A stretch of 64,000 nt of DNA from Corella eumyota (GCA_963082875.1 OY720102.1:7006001-7070000), one strand, 5' to 3'. Shown: positions 1 to 12,619, counted from the first letter of the stretch. Notes: generated by a model not told the origin, from the letters alone. A program made the numbers and translations.

Positions 1-1341
1 TGTTTATGCTTGTTGACATTGCCGTGATGAAGTGTAAGGGAGATAGAACACCTATTGTAAATGCTATTTTAGCGCTGGCTAATATGGAATTTAAACCTGG
101 AGCCAAAGAAAATGGACATGTGAGAATTTTACTAGATGTTATGTAAATTATTTTCAATGAGATTTATTTTATGTTGTTTATTGCAAGAAAATTTAAACAT
201 TGCATTTAGCAAACTATAGTATTGTGGATAGTGTTTTGTTAACACTGCAGGTTTTACATTAAAAATATTCAATTATCATTCTTTTATTTCTAATTTTTTT
301 TTATTAAATTATTGTTTTAGAAAAAAATTGATATATATTAAATGTGTATTCATTCGTTCATTAATTTATTTAAACCATTTTTTTAGATGCATATTGTTGA
401 AGATACATGCGGACACAGTGTCATTAAAAGATTAATTATTGCAGAATCAAAGACCCCTGAAAATAAAATGGAAGGTAATCTAAGTTTGTACTAGAATTTT
501 TTTTATAAATCAAGTTACCTTTGGCAGGTTGGGTTAGTGCCTCATTCAACAGCTTACTTAAAAGAGCATTGAAGCACTGGGCATCTAATCCAACATTTTT
601 TTTTTTTTGTATATATCTTTATCCTCGATGTGGGAAAGTCGAATGCGTGACTTAAACATAGAGTAACATCACCCAGCCTCGAGTTACCTGTGGCAGTTTT
701 GGATATTAAAGATTATAATTGTCCGAAAATTATACTGCTGATCAAGTGCTGGCTCAGCAGGAGTTCATACCGCTTATATCGCCTTACTCAAGGGCACTAC
801 AGCATGAGATCAGTGGGGATTGAACCCACGACCTCATGTATGGTGTAGCAAGTGTTCTTACCACTACACCACGCTGCTGGTTGGTATAACGTAGTGGTTA
901 AAACAATTAACTTTAACACATTTGGCCTTATGTAGTAAAACATTTGGCCTTATGTAGTAAAGCCAATTGTTTTAACCACTACATTTTACCACTGGACTCT
1001 TCTAAGTAAATATAAACTTTTAACCTTGCTAGTTTGTTTTGAAGACACAATATTTTGTAAATTGCTCTTGGAAAAAGTGCCGGCAGTTCAACTGGCATCG
1101 TGGTCTGCTTGCAACAGAGGGGCTCAAATTTTATTGGCGTAAGTAAAAATGTTTCATGGTATAGTATGTAGCTTACACATGGAATTTATTAATTAAAAAA
1201 CATTTATTTTTTAGTTTGGTTGAAAACAAATGTGAGGTTATTTCTCAAAAATCAATCTTGTTGTTAAAAGAAAATTTAGCAGAAATTGAAAAAAATATCT
1301 CAATAAAGTCCACAAAAGTTCTTGTAGATAAACTACAATGA
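1..1341 (+). CDS. PUM3: PUM3 (Pumilio/PUF-A homologue), 3' end, partial
   Basis: Last four exons of a Pumilio homologue 3 (Puf-A/KIAA0020) gene, a nucleolar RNA-binding repeat protein used in ribosome biogenesis. The exons are 1-119, 387-474, 1045-1138 and 1215-1341, all with GT-AG borders and compatible phases (0, 1, 2), stop TGA at 1339-1341. The reading HIVEDTCGHSVIKRLIIAES, then LASWSACNRGAQILL, then STKVLVDKLQ at the end, matches the C-terminal CPL-domain region of vertebrate PUM3 (HIAEHPAGHLVLKWLIEQ, LKSWASVNRGAIILS, ending ILLEKLST) from memory. The start lies outside the window. Possible poly(A) signals AATAAA lie at 1387-1392 and 1396-1401. Intron 2 (475-1044) holds an antisense SINE. 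The family assignment is strong; exon borders are read by eye. Confidence 0.9.
595..881 (-). repeat. tRNA-derived SINE in PUM3 intron
   Basis: Antisense copy. Read on the minus strand it starts with a tRNA-like head: an A-box-like TGGTGTAGTGG near 880-865 and a B-box-like GGGTTCAATCCCC near 830-815. A body of about 200 bp with CCTGCTGAGCCAGCACTTGA follows, then GAGGATAAAGATATATAC and an A tail at 595. The same family recurs about a dozen times in this window. Confidence 0.85.
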
Positions 1342-2400
1342 ATTTTCATGGATCTACCAAATCTGAATTTATACTAAAAAAAGTGAAATAAATTTAATAA
1401 AATTTTGTAGGGCTATATTTTCCTCCATTTTGTTGTTTTTTTTACATATATCTCTTGTTTCGAATAGAAAATGCTTGGATTATATTTCAGTTACCTAAGA
1501 TAACCGCCAGCGAGCTAAACAATTTAAAATTGCTCGTATAAATTTTAATAGGCAACCGCTTTATTGTAAGTTAAAAAAACGGCCCTGTAATACTCCTATT
1601 AAACCCCAAAAACGTCTTCGAATATACCATGCGAAATCTCCTTAATAACAGTGTCTAAAAATAACAAATAATGTTAGTCTTTGCTTTCAGAAAGAAGTTT
1701 AGCATTCAATGTCATTGTTTAACCAAATAATCTACAAAACTATGTGTTTCTTAAAAATACTTTTAAATAGGGTTATAAAGTTCCCTTTAAATAAAGAAAT
1801 TTTATATAAAGCAATTTCATTTTTGGTATAAAGCGACTTAAGGGAGCGTTTGCTGATGCTATGCAAGAGCGTTCCATTAGCTTAACCTAAGCGAGGAAAG
1901 CGCGCGCTTTGCATAAATGAGGAATTTCAGGCTCAAGCGTGTAAAATCGTAATTTTTTTTGTATCAAGTAAAATCGTAAATTTTTAAGATTTTAAACCAC
2001 AATAGTGCATGCAACAACATAAGAAGAGTATATATATATATGACACCATTGAAAAAACAAATGTTCTAGAATGCGAAAGTTTAAGAAATAAAAGACGATT
2101 TATATTAAGACGTCAATGAAGAGACAAGAAAGCAGAATTTTATCAAGAAGTTATTAAAAGCCAAGTTCAACTTCTAGGTCTTGATGGTCGATCTTATGCT
2201 TATTACTTTTCTATTTCATTCTTAATTATTTACATTTTACTTTTTTGCTGGGCAATTGGAAACAATTTCAAAAACTTGACATTTTTTTTCAATAATCTAA
2301 TATATCAGACCTAAAATGGTATAAAAAAAGATATCAGACTTAAAATTGGATAAAACATTAATTAAAATAACATTTTTATGGAAATTCCCGCTGCGAAAAT
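1342..2400. other. PUM3 downstream region with ancestral transporter-promoter sequence
   Basis: No gene seen. The stretch 1254-1730, including the PUM3 terminal exon and its 3' flank, is similar to 15140-15600 in front of transporter copy 3. The part at 1500-1730 also resembles the 5' flank of the other transporter copies (the GATAACAGTATCTG / GAAAGAAGGTTAG segment). This suggests the founding transporter once lay directly behind PUM3. From about 1740 the similarity ends. Confidence 0.6.
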
Positions 2401-2414
2401 CAGACGACACTTTT

Positions 2415-2445
2415 TCAACCAATAGGATTGATTGACGTCAATAAC
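2415..2445 (+). promoter_or_regulatory. CCAAT box plus CRE-like palindrome
   Basis: CCAAT at 2419-2423 is followed at 2431-2442 by the perfect palindrome ATTGACGTCAAT, a CRE/ATF-type site. About 100 bp further on, a good 5' splice site (AAAG/GTAAGT) lies at 2540/2541. The arrangement looks like the promoter and non-coding first exon of the locus described next. Confidence 0.5.
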
Positions 2446-3614
2446 TTTCTGTCTTTCGCTAAAACTTTCGTCGGAAACCGGTCGGAATTTTGCTGCGGAG
2501 ATTTTTACATGTTTTACAGTTTGTTTTGAAGAACTTAAAGGTAAGTTTTAGGCAAGAAATATGTTATTTAATTTATAATTAGGTAAAATGTAACAAAGCT
2601 TCTTAAAAGTAATAAGTTTCTTAGGCTGTAGGTTGCAATAAAATACAGTTTTTGTTAGGCTAAATTTCGGCATTTTCAAAATGGCGATCATATCGTTAAA
2701 AATGCAATTTTTAACTTAACTTTAGGCTAATTTTGAGTATATTGACAATATTTGGGCTAGGTAGTGTACTGTTTTTATTTAGTATTAGGCTAAAGACAAT
2801 CTTTTTTGGCAATTTTTTTTTCAACTGATTAAGTTGGAGCCGCGATCTTAATTTATTTTTAGAATTTGGTAGCAATAAAGTCCTAATAAATATACATACT
2901 ATTAAAAATTGTAAATTAACTTGTTTTTTGTTTAAAATAAAATTTATCTTGATGTCAAAAGTTCATCTCGCACTAAAAAGGTAATTTAAAGTTCAGGCAT
3001 AATAACTTATAATAACGTCATAAACAGTTGCTTATAAGGCTATGCAATAGTATAATTTTTTTACTAAAGACTTCATTGAACATAAGAGTGATTATTATTT
3101 TTTAGATTTTGTTTAGCCTTTGCCACAGACATGTCTGGAAAAGGTAGGTTATTGATAATAAAAGTAGAAAAGGTTTGAAATTTATAAAATAATAATGATT
3201 TTGAGTTGTTATTAGTTTAAACTGTTTGTAAGTAAGTTAAGTAAAAACAGGAGTTGTTTTAATAATTTTAAAGTAAAAAAGAATAAAAAATTACAATTTT
3301 CTTACAGAATCTGATGAGTTCAATTTATAGAAATTTGACACGATTCGCACTTGCACCAAAAAAAAAAAGTTTGGATAGCCTTCCAACGAGTGATGACGTC
3401 AAAAGTGGAAAGCATTGCAACGAGTGACAACGTCTCTTATCTGGTTCCTGATTATAAGCGTCATAACGTAAGTTTTGTTAGTGTACTTATAGGCCTCGCG
3501 TTCAATTTTTTACTTAAAACAATAATTCGGTTACATTTTTATTCCGTTAGTTATAGACATATTGCAATTTATAATATATATATTGTGAATTTAAAGTGTG
3601 TTTCGGCTTTGCCA

Positions 3615-4060
3615 TACTTGATTTTTTGTTGTTGTTGCTGGTTGTTTTTTTGCTGTTTGCTTTTTTTGTTGCTTGTTTTGGCTGTTGGTTTGTTTGTTGG
3701 CTGTTTTTGCTGGTGGGTTTTATAGTTGGTTGTTTTAGCTTTTGGTTGTTTTTGCTGGTGCCTTTTATTGTTGGTTGTTTTTGCTGGTGCTTTTTGTTGG
3801 TTGTTTTTGTTGTTGACTTTTATTGTTGATTGTTTTTGGTGGTGGCTTTTACTATTAGTTGTTTTTGCTGTTGGTTTTATCATTTGTGTTTTTGCTTGTG
3901 ACTTTTTTGTTGATTGTTTTTGCTGGTGGCTTTTACTGTTGTTTTTTTTTGCTTGTGGTTTTTATTGTTAGTTGTTTTTAATGGTCGTTTTTATCATTTG
4001 TGTTTTTGCTGGGGACTTTGTTGTTGATTGTTGTAGTAATTGGTGATTTTTTGTTGGTAA
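3615..4060. repeat. TTG-rich degenerate minisatellite
   Basis: Strand-biased tandem repeat of about 27-33 bp units of the type GTTGTTTTTGCTGGTGGC TTTTATT. The plus strand is almost free of A and the minus strand almost free of T. Overlapping open frames of 77-124 aa on both strands are low-complexity products of the repeat and are not taken as genes. Confidence 0.85.
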
Positions 4061-5393
4061 TTTTAAATAAGAATACTTAATCAATTTATTATATATATAT
4101 TATTTTTGCAATATATCAAAATCTTAGAAAAAAAAACACTTGAATAGATTTTTCGACTTAATGTCATGTCTAAAATATCTCTTTAACTTTTTTAATTTTT
4201 GTTGTGGTATGTAACCTGAAATGGGGAAGTACAATGGAGACACGATGCAGATTCTGGTAACAATGTTAATGACAAACAAGAACAATTGAAAGGTTGGTTT
4301 TAAACAAAGCATAACTAGCAATTGGAATTATTCTTAATTTTACAATGTTATTGTCATTCATAACACTTTTGCTACATATTTAAAAAAAATTTTAAATTAT
4401 TTTGCATTAAATACAATTTTTGTTCCAATAGTTTAAAGATATTAACCCATTTAGTCTATCATATTATGTTCCTTAAAGTCCTTACATAATCAAACTTTTA
4501 TACACTAAAACTTATTTTGTCATATTATAATTCTCTGACCCAGTTTTAAAATATTGTTAATTTTTAAAGATTGATAAAATTTTATTTTTTTTAAATAGAT
4601 CAAGTTTAAAAGCTTTCTGAATCTTAGAGAGAATGAGAGAAGTAAAGGGGGAAAACATTGGGACAACAAATGGTTTGTGGAGGATGTTGCAAGAAAGACA
4701 AAAATGGAACCCCTTGACATTTTGGTAAGAATGTAAAGTGACAATGTCTAATAAAAATTTTAAAAAATGAACTCTGTTTTAATTAAACTAATGATTTTTA
4801 AAAATTTTTGCTGAATATCTTAAACTGTTAAAAATATAAATTTTTGACATATCATAGTTTGTTGCCTGGCAATATTTAAAATAGTGTTTAAAATTATAAT
4901 GTATCAATTTTTTTTTTAATTTTTTCCAGACTCTACGTCATATGACATCACCAGTTATTATGCAACGTAATTAACCAAACAATCACAAGTTTTTAACGTC
5001 ATCAATTCGACAGCATGATTTCAAGAAGATGTGAAAGTGCACCAAAGTAAGTTTAAGGTATTGATTAAAATTAATTTCTTTGCAGTACCTTAACTAGATA
5101 CATTTGTTTGTAGTACTGGAATACAACTCTATTCTTGTTTAAATGTATTTTAAGAACTTTATTTAATTTTTTTAGATCGACTATAGCCCAATGGTCTTTA
5201 AAACTTATTGTGCGATAGTGGCGTCATTACAGCCTAAATGACGTCACTCATAACACTAGTTTCTGATTGAAAAGTTAAATACTTAACTTCAACTTCATAC
5301 AATCATCAATATCGGGAATTTAAAGTTATGCATTTAAAAATAACCAAAGATTTACCTCATATGGATATATTTTACGCTATTGTTAAGTTATTT

Positions 5394-5886
5394 CAGGGTA
5401 CGAATTAACGTTTAAAAAACGATTCTCTAAAAATGAGGTTGCATTTTTAGAGTAATTATTAGGTCCAAGTCATAATCTTCGTTTTTTTGTATCACTTGAC
5501 GAGTTGCGTGGCATTTTTTAAATGTAACGTATTGTTAAACAATCGTTAAGAATATTTTGCACGAAAAACGAGACATTTTTAATTCTTTTAAGGCTGTGTT
5601 ATGCATTTAAAAAATTGCGCAACAACTAAACGATCTCGGGAGCGAAATTTTCGCATTGCCAAAACATGGAAAGTTATTGTTATTAAATGCCCTTTAGTGA
5701 CCTACATTTACGCAGGATTATGATGATGTAATTAAATTAGTGTGAAACCGATGTAAAATAGATCGTAAAAATATACACGAGAGTTTTATCACTGCCTGAA
5801 CCTTTTTTGGTTGATTCGCTATTTCTAATATATTTGTAAAAAACGATTCGCTTTTAGCGAATAGCGACCCGTTATTTCGTTCCCTG
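5394..5886. mobile_element. hAT-like non-autonomous DNA transposon (MITE)
   Basis: About 493 bp. The left end CAGGGTACGAATTAACG at 5394 pairs with the right end, whose reverse complement is CAGGGAACGAAATAACG, a 15 of 17 match. Subterminal parts also correspond (AAAAAACGATTC on both sides). The CAGGG start is typical of hAT elements. The flanks (agttattt / tatttatt) are only weakly alike, so the target duplication is old or misjudged. No coding capacity. It lies between the two duplicated candidate exons of the host locus. Confidence 0.6.
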
Positions 5887-6810
5887 TATTTATTTAAAAT
5901 TTATTTCTAATATATTTTCTGAGTGATTATATTTTTAAAATAGTTTTAATCAATTAAGGATATATATATTTAAAAAAATTAGTTTAACCATGGGTGTAAT
6001 TATAAAGATTTAAATAAAATATTTAGTTTTTTAATTTTATTTATTAGATCAATTTTTTTCGCCCCAAACGATCTTAAAAACTCATCGTGCTTAAGTGACG
6101 TCATTATAGCCTACAAATAACGTCACTCATACCGCCAGTTCCTAATTGATAAAAGGTAATTGCCTTTATATTAACTATTTGTAATTTTAATTTATGCTTA
6201 AAATTAGTTATATTGTTTTTTTAGTGTCTTTTAAATATTTTTCACTTATTAATTAGAAGTATATATATACTTTAAATATATATTTATTTTTGTCTTTTAA
6301 TTATTTTTTAACTTATTAATTAATTGTTTTGTTACAGTGATAAGTCAACATCACTTTTATATTCATCTTCTCACCTGCGAGTGACGTCATCGTTAATTAC
6401 GTCACAACTGATAAGATTAGAGCCGGAATTGGAACTGTAAATGTTCTTTCTATGTTGAAGGTAAATTGTTTAAAATATTTTAAATAAAAATTCGGATTCA
6501 AACTAATTTTAAAATTGTCAAAGCTCTTATGACAAGTTGCTTTTTTATATATAACGTAACCCAACTGGCTTAAAGTATGTTTTGTTTATGTATAGCTTTA
6601 TCTAACATTTAACTCAATGCATAAATACTTTAGATATTCAAAAAGTGATGTGGCTTCTTTTAATCTTGGTTTCTTTTGTTTATATATGCCATTTTCTATT
6701 GCTCAAAAATGACGATTTTGGATTCAACCATTATGACGATGATTTTGGATTCAACAATTGTGACGTCACGTATGGTCAGTGTGACGTATATAAGGTCATT
6801 AATAAATGAT

Positions 6811-7860
6811 CTGAAAAATAATGGACATTGAGATTAGATTTCGATTTTTTAATTTTAATCACTAATTTTGAGGCCCTGAAGTACTAGAATAAGACAGAAT
6901 TGTATGCAATATCTTTCTCTTCTCCCAGTGTATTTTTATTTTGCGGACTGTCCCAAACCTAGATTTACCCATTTCGCTTCGTGGGTCGGTCGAAGTTTGG
7001 GAGCAAACAGTCAATGAGCTGATGCGTTCTCGGCGGCCATTGTCACATTACCATTACTGTTAGGTCCCCTTAGTGTCCCATGTGCCAGTACTAGTTTGTG
7101 TTTTGGCCCTTATGGTCAGCAGAACCACGTATCACCAAATGGTCGTCCGGGTTGTCCCATGTTGTATATTTTTTTCACATTAATTTTTTTATTACTGTTG
7201 TATTTCGTGGCATATTATAATTACTTTTTCAACATAAACAACGCATAGCTCATCTGATAGGGTAAAAACGCATCGAAAAATTAGATAATGTGGAGGATTA
7301 TCCTCAATAGCCAGGGACTAAACTTTAACTAAAGAAGCAACGCCGTTGAGGGTGCAGAGTTAATTATATTTAGAGTTTCGTGCTAATTAAATACCGGTAT
7401 CTATAAACCCCGGTTTTCTACTTTCTATCATTTATTTTCTTCCTTAGTGAGCATGGTGCGTTTTACTCGTGGGTAGTATATAGCGCCATGCTTAGTCTGC
7501 AGAATTGTAAGGTATTAGCTTGTGAAAATGGAAATTTAACATCGCAGGGTAGGAGGAACTTGGACGTGGATGGAACATACTAGAGTTGAGTTAAAATAAA
7601 TAAATTCTAAAACTTGAAAAAAATTCTGTCCCATTTTCTGTCATGATTATCATTGGTTAGCGTCATATCGTAAATATTTATTAAATGCCATATCTTAAAT
7701 AGGTAAAGTTAAAAAACGATAATTCTCAGCTAAGGTTTAAATTTTGTAATAAGAAAAAACTCGGGACCTTTAAAAGTTAATGTAATGTTAGATAATTTTA
7801 TTGAATATAGTTACTAGGTATTTGTTTAATCTGTAATAAGTTAGGGTTAATATAACTTGT
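6811..7860. other. Intergenic DNA, unidentified mid-GC segment
   Basis: No ORF of note. The segment 6880-7180 is less AT-rich than its surroundings and contains GTCGTCCGGGTTGTCCCATG and CGTTCTCGGCGGCCATTGTC. It has the look of a fragment of an interspersed element, but I cannot name a family. 7240-7600 is unremarkable. Confidence 0.3.
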
Positions 7861-9366
7861 TTAAAATTTAGAACCTAAAACCAAAATATTTTTCTCTTCT
7901 TCCAATTCTTTATTGTATTTGTATTAGGCCTAAACAAAAATTAAAATCGCGATTTTAAAATAGTTTAGTTTAAAAAAGTGTTTTAACTTTGTTGGAGTTG
8001 GGTAAACCACAAAGTTATTAACATTGTCTGGAGTTAAAAGAGTAGAAAGAATAATTAGTTAGTCAGTTTGCTCGGTATAGTTTTATTTTTTCGTTCTGGT
8101 GAAAGAAGATTTAGAATCATATTTATATAGTAAGTAAAATTTACGAATACGGTTCGTCGCCATCTCTCTTACAATTTTTCTTTAACAATTTTTATTTTTA
8201 CAGGCTCTAATTTATATTTTTCAGGCTATAAACTAACAGCCAATCTTTTTTACTGGCTTTTAAAACTTGATTCACGATTCTTTTGGACTATTTATTGTTT
8301 AGCTAAAAATCAGCCTTAATTAATTATACGGTTTAGAACCGTAAGAGCAAGATAGTTTTCCACTATACCGAGCATTAGAATTCAGTCGCGCGCACCCTCG
8401 AACTTAGTTTAAATTGGGATTTGGGAAGAAAATTTGGCTGATTACTAAATTAAAGGCTTTTGGTTGGGATTTTTTAGGTGTCTTACTTTTCCAAGCTACC
8501 TTTAAAATTCCATCGTTTGTCTTCCTATTGGGTAAAATAACTTGTTGCTTTAGATTTCCGCCTTTAAATTGTAATAAGCAAAGGGTTTATTGTTAGTTAA
8601 AAAACCTTACTTGCGATCCTGTACCTACTCCAATTAAATCCAAAAAAACAACTTGGCATATATTATCCAAAAACTCTATGATAACAGTATCTGGAAATAA
8701 CAACTCTGTTAAGGTAGCGTTTGCTTTCAGAAAGAAGGTTAGTATTCAATGTTATTGCATACATTTTATACCCATTGTCTCTTATAAAATATTGTTTACC
8801 CTTTGAAATTGACGTACAAGTGAATCTATGGCGATAATGTATTGGTTAAACTAGATTAACAATACCTAGGTCTTTAATACTTTTTTTGGTAGAAAATGGC
8901 ACGCATTCTGTGGCTAAATTACTTTACTTAAATATTTATCCGATTATAGTTAATTTGTTATCATACGTTTTCGCTGGGTTAGCATTTTTTCTTTTATATC
9001 AACCAATGGTGGCTGTTACTTATTTACCATGTTTGTGTATCTAGAAAATACACAAGTTAATGGTTTGTATAGTTGTAGAGGTATACAGGTACACTTTTTC
9101 CAAATAATTTGTTACGCTAGTTCTAGTGGTTTATTTGAATACGTTTCAGCGATATAAACAGGCTTAAATAAACAAGTCTAGTGTTACATGAACGTGACTT
9201 GACGTCGTTCGTCGTTTATTGGTTAAACTCTAGGTGTGCTGCTGACTTCAATTTTGTTTTGTTAAGTAGCAATTTTAGGGCAGCTGTTTTTTTTAAATAA
9301 ATTAAAGGGAATTTATGGACTGTTGGGATGAAGTATTGTTTAATACTACCTGTGTAAGGAACTACA

Positions 9367-10494
9367 ATGTCAACTGTGTCTGCCAGTGAATTTGAAGTCG
9401 GATCTATAGACAATTTTGTTATCGAAAAGGTACCACATAAAAGTATTGGAAAGCGACTTCTAGGACTAACTTGTGCACTACTTTCAGCAATATTTCAAGC
9501 TTTATCCGGGGTCGTCCTGGTTGCTTGTTTACCTAAAGACTCACAAAGTGGCCATTCAGCATTAGTACAATTTGTCATTAACATGTTGATACTATACCCG
9601 ATTATAGGGGTTAAAAGAACAAATGTGCTGGGACCTACAAGGCAATCTTTTATTCTTTTACTCGTGCGTGGATTTAGTGGGGCCACTGCGTACATACTGC
9701 TACTACTATCTTATAAATTTATACCACTCGGAGACGCACTGACAATTTTTAACGGATACATTGTTTTTACCGGCGTTCTGGCTTGCGTTCTGTTATCAGG
9801 TTAGTTGAAACCATATTAAATTTATGCTTATACAATAAGAGGTGATTATATAATTAATGTAAATTTTATTAATTATTAACTTGGAATTTGAAAAACGGGT
9901 GATTTTATTTACATTATTACAATGTTTTTGTATGTAGAGCCCTGTGGTATATTTGAAGCTATTGCCACTGTATTTACCTTGGCCGGTATAGTGTTCATTG
10001 CCCAGCCTCCTTTTATATTCGGGATTAACGAAAGCACACCTAATAGCCCAAACAGTACAGACCGTATGATCGGTGTGTTAATATCCATGGTTGGGTCCAT
10101 CGGTGCTTCATTAGCAATGGTTAGCCTAAGAAAAATCGGCAAAGCCATTCACTTTACTGTGTCAGTATTTTACTTTAGTTGGATTGGTTTTGTGGTTTGT
10201 TCCATCTACATTTTAATAGCTAAACTGTTTGTCGTACCCTGTTTAACCTCAATAACCTATATAGCATTGGCAGCAATTCTTGTATTCACTTCTCAAGTAT
10301 TTATGACATTAGGTTTTCAAAATGAGAAAGCTGGGCCGGTTGCCTTGGTGAGATCATCTCAGGCAATTTTTGGTTTCATTTTCGAGTATTTCGCTTTAGG
10401 TAATGCACCCAATATGTTTGCTGCTATTGGAGCAGTTCTAATGATGTCGTCATCGTCTGCCCTTATGATACGAACTATTAAAAATAGATCCTAA
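9367..10494 (+). CDS. SLC35G-like EamA/DMT transporter, copy 1
   Basis: Two exons, 9367-9799 and 9938-10494. The intron begins GTTAGT, ends TATGTAG and is in phase 1 (G/AG restores a Glu). Product 329 aa. It is a polytopic membrane protein of the drug/metabolite transporter superfamily with two EamA halves and about ten TM segments. PLGDALTIFNG near residue 121 and IVFIAQPPFIFG near 162 correspond to the conserved PLADATVITF and PPFLFG motifs of SLC35G1/TMEM20. SLC35G1 is reported to bind STIM1 and to move organic anions; the substrate here is unknown. The start is chosen because MSTVSASEFEVG is conserved in copies 1-4. A frame opening inside the intron (M-F-L-Y-V) is not used. A SINE follows the gene. 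Confidence 0.88.
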
Positions 10495-10801
10495 TTTTGT
10501 GGTATTAAATATTAGTTATCTTTAAATTTTTAAAAGACTCGCAAGGGTTAGGACTGTTGGGGGTTTAAAAGGTATGGCAAAATGGACATTTTTAAAATAT
10601 GTTATTTATGTTTTAAAATAGTGAATTTCAAACCCGAATTACTAGTGTAAAATTGATACAATTTGTTTTCTATACAACAAAAAGAAAAAATTAAGAAAAG
10701 ATTTACATTTCCAACATTGATTTTCTTATATATACAAACATTATTTAGTAAAAAGTTTTTTAAAACTCTTACTAGAAAAACAAACAAGAAAAAGGTTTTA
10801 T

Positions 10802-11068
10802 TAAGTTGGTAAAGTGGTCAGAACACTTTTTACACTACATGGAGTCCTTGGTTCGATCGCCAGTGATCTTATGCTGTAATGCCCTTGAGTAATAAACAGT
10901 ATGAACTCCTGCTAAGCCAATACTTAATTTAATAATCGTGCAAATTTGATCTATAATATCCTAAACTGCCAAAGGCAACTCGAGACTGGGCCGGGGACTG
11001 ATGTTACTCTATGTTTAGGTCGCGCATTCGACCTTCCAACATCGAAGAGAAAGCTATATACAAAAAAG
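10802..11068 (+). repeat. tRNA-derived SINE, unit 1
   Basis: Head GTTGGTAAAGTGGTCAGAAC (A-box-like) and TTGGTTCGATCGCC (B-box-like), a body with CTGCTAAGCCAATACTTAAT, and end AAGCTATATACAAAAAA. It is about 300 bp behind the transporter stop and is carried in all four units. Confidence 0.8.
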
Positions 11069-12619
11069 CTGAATTGTCATAGCTCTAAGCTGTAAGTGGA
11101 GTTTTCCCTTAGAACCTAAAACCAAAATATTTTTCTGTTCTCCCAATTCTTTATTGTATTTGTATTCGTATTAGACCTAAACAAAAATTAAAATCGCGAT
11201 TATAAAATTAAAAATAGATTAGTTTAAAAAAGTGTTTTAACTTTGTTGAAGTTGGGTAAACCACAAAGTTATTAACATTGTCTGAAAGGAGGAAGGTAAA
11301 TTAATTGTCAGTTTGCTTGGTATAGTTTTATTTTTTCGTTCTGGTAAAAGAAGATTTAGAATCATATTTATATAGTAAGTAAAATCTACAAATACGGTTC
11401 GTTGCCATCTCTCTTACAATTTTTCTCTAAACAATTTTTAATTTTTAAAGGTTCTAATTGTATATATATTTATAGGCTATATACCAACACCTACCCTTTT
11501 TTACGGGCTCTTTACTTGTTTTGTCAATTTTTTTGGACTATTTATTGTTTAGCTAAAAATCAGCCTTAATTAATTATACGGTTTAGAACCGTAAGAGCAA
11601 GATAGTTTTCCACTATACCGAGCATTAGAATTCAGTCGCGCGCACCCTCGAACTTAGTTTAAATTGGGATTTGGGAAGAAAATTTGGCTGATTACTAAAT
11701 TAAAGGCTTTTGGTTGGGATTTTTTAGGTGTCTTACTTTTCCAAAGTACCTTTAAAATTCCATCGTTTGTGTTCCTATCGGGTAAAATAACTTGTTGCTT
11801 TAGATTTCTGCTTTTAAATTGTAATAAGCAAAGGGTTTATTGTTAGTTAAAAAACCTTACTTGCGATCCTGTACCTACTCCAATTAAATCCAAAAAACAA
11901 CTTGGCATATATTATCCAAAAACTCTATGATAACAGTATCTGAAAATAACAACTCTGTTGAGGTAACGTTTGCTTTCAGAAAGAAGGTTAGTTTTCAATG
12001 TTATTGCATATATTTTATACCCATTGTCTCTTATAAAATATTGTTTACTCTTTGAAATTGACGTGCAAGTGAATCTATGGCGATAATGTATTGGTTAAAC
12101 TAGATTAACAATACCTAGGTCTTTAATAGTTTTTTTGGTAGAAAATGGCAAGCATTCTGTGGCTAAATTACTCTACTTAAATATTTATCCGATTTAATTT
12201 GTTATCATACGTTTTCGCTGGGTTAGCATTTTTTCTTTTATATCAACCAATGGTGGCTGTTACTTATTTACCATGTTTGTGTATCTAGAAAATACATAAG
12301 TTAATGGTTTGTATAGTTGTAGAGGTACACAGGTACACTTTTTCCAAATAATTTGTTACGCTAGTTCTAGTGGTTTATTTTAATACGTTTCAGCGATATA
12401 AACTGGCTTAAATAAACAAGTCTAGCGTTAGTGTTACATAAACGTGACTTGACGTCGTTCGTCGTTTATTGGTTAAACTCTAGGTGTGCTGCTGACTTCA
12501 ATTTTGTTTTGTTAAGTAGCAATTTTAGGGCAGCTGTTTTTTTTAAATAAATTAAAGGGAATTTATGGACTGTTGGGATGAAGTATTGTTTAATACTACC
12601 TGTTTAGTAAGGAACTACA

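Larger units (their letters stand above)
2440..6810 (+). ncRNA. Putative multi-exon spliced RNA locus with ACGTCA-rich exons
   Basis: I do not recognise this locus. Candidate exons, each with AG before and GT after, are: up to 2540, 3106-3143, 3308-3467, 4930-5046, 5176-about 5273, 6048-6155, 6339-6460, and a last one of unknown start ending near AATAAA at 6801-6806. The second exon has ATG at 3131 reading M-S-G-K. Joined to the next exon it gives only MSGKESDEFNL and stop, and joining to the others gives products under 20 aa. No long frame is visible, so a non-coding RNA, a short peptide gene or a decayed gene are all possible. Candidate exons carry GACGTCA at 2434, 3395, 5240, 6098, 6383 and 6762. 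Exons 5176-5273 and 6048-6155 are duplicates. Exon calls rest on splice-site consensus only. Confidence 0.35.

Noticed and set aside
3351-3971. Overlapping open frames of 77-124 aa on both strands
   Set aside because: They are low-complexity readings of the TTG minisatellite and a candidate UTR exon, with no domain and no codon signal.
8414-8596. 60-aa frame repeated upstream of transporters 1, 2 and 4
   Set aside because: It is broken in unit 3, has no similarity to a known protein and follows the duplicated flank; conservation is explained by recent duplication.
9922-10494. Separate 190-aa protein starting M-F-L-Y-V
   Set aside because: The start lies in the intron; a phase-1 intron joins this exon to exon 1 in every copy.
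10602-10787. 61-aa minus-strand frame behind transporters 1-3
   Set aside because: AT-rich 3' flank sequence copied with the unit; lost in unit 4.
10802-10880. Functional tRNA gene
   Set aside because: The tRNA-like heads lack proper acceptor and anticodon stems and are joined to a SINE body and A-rich tail, repeated in many places.
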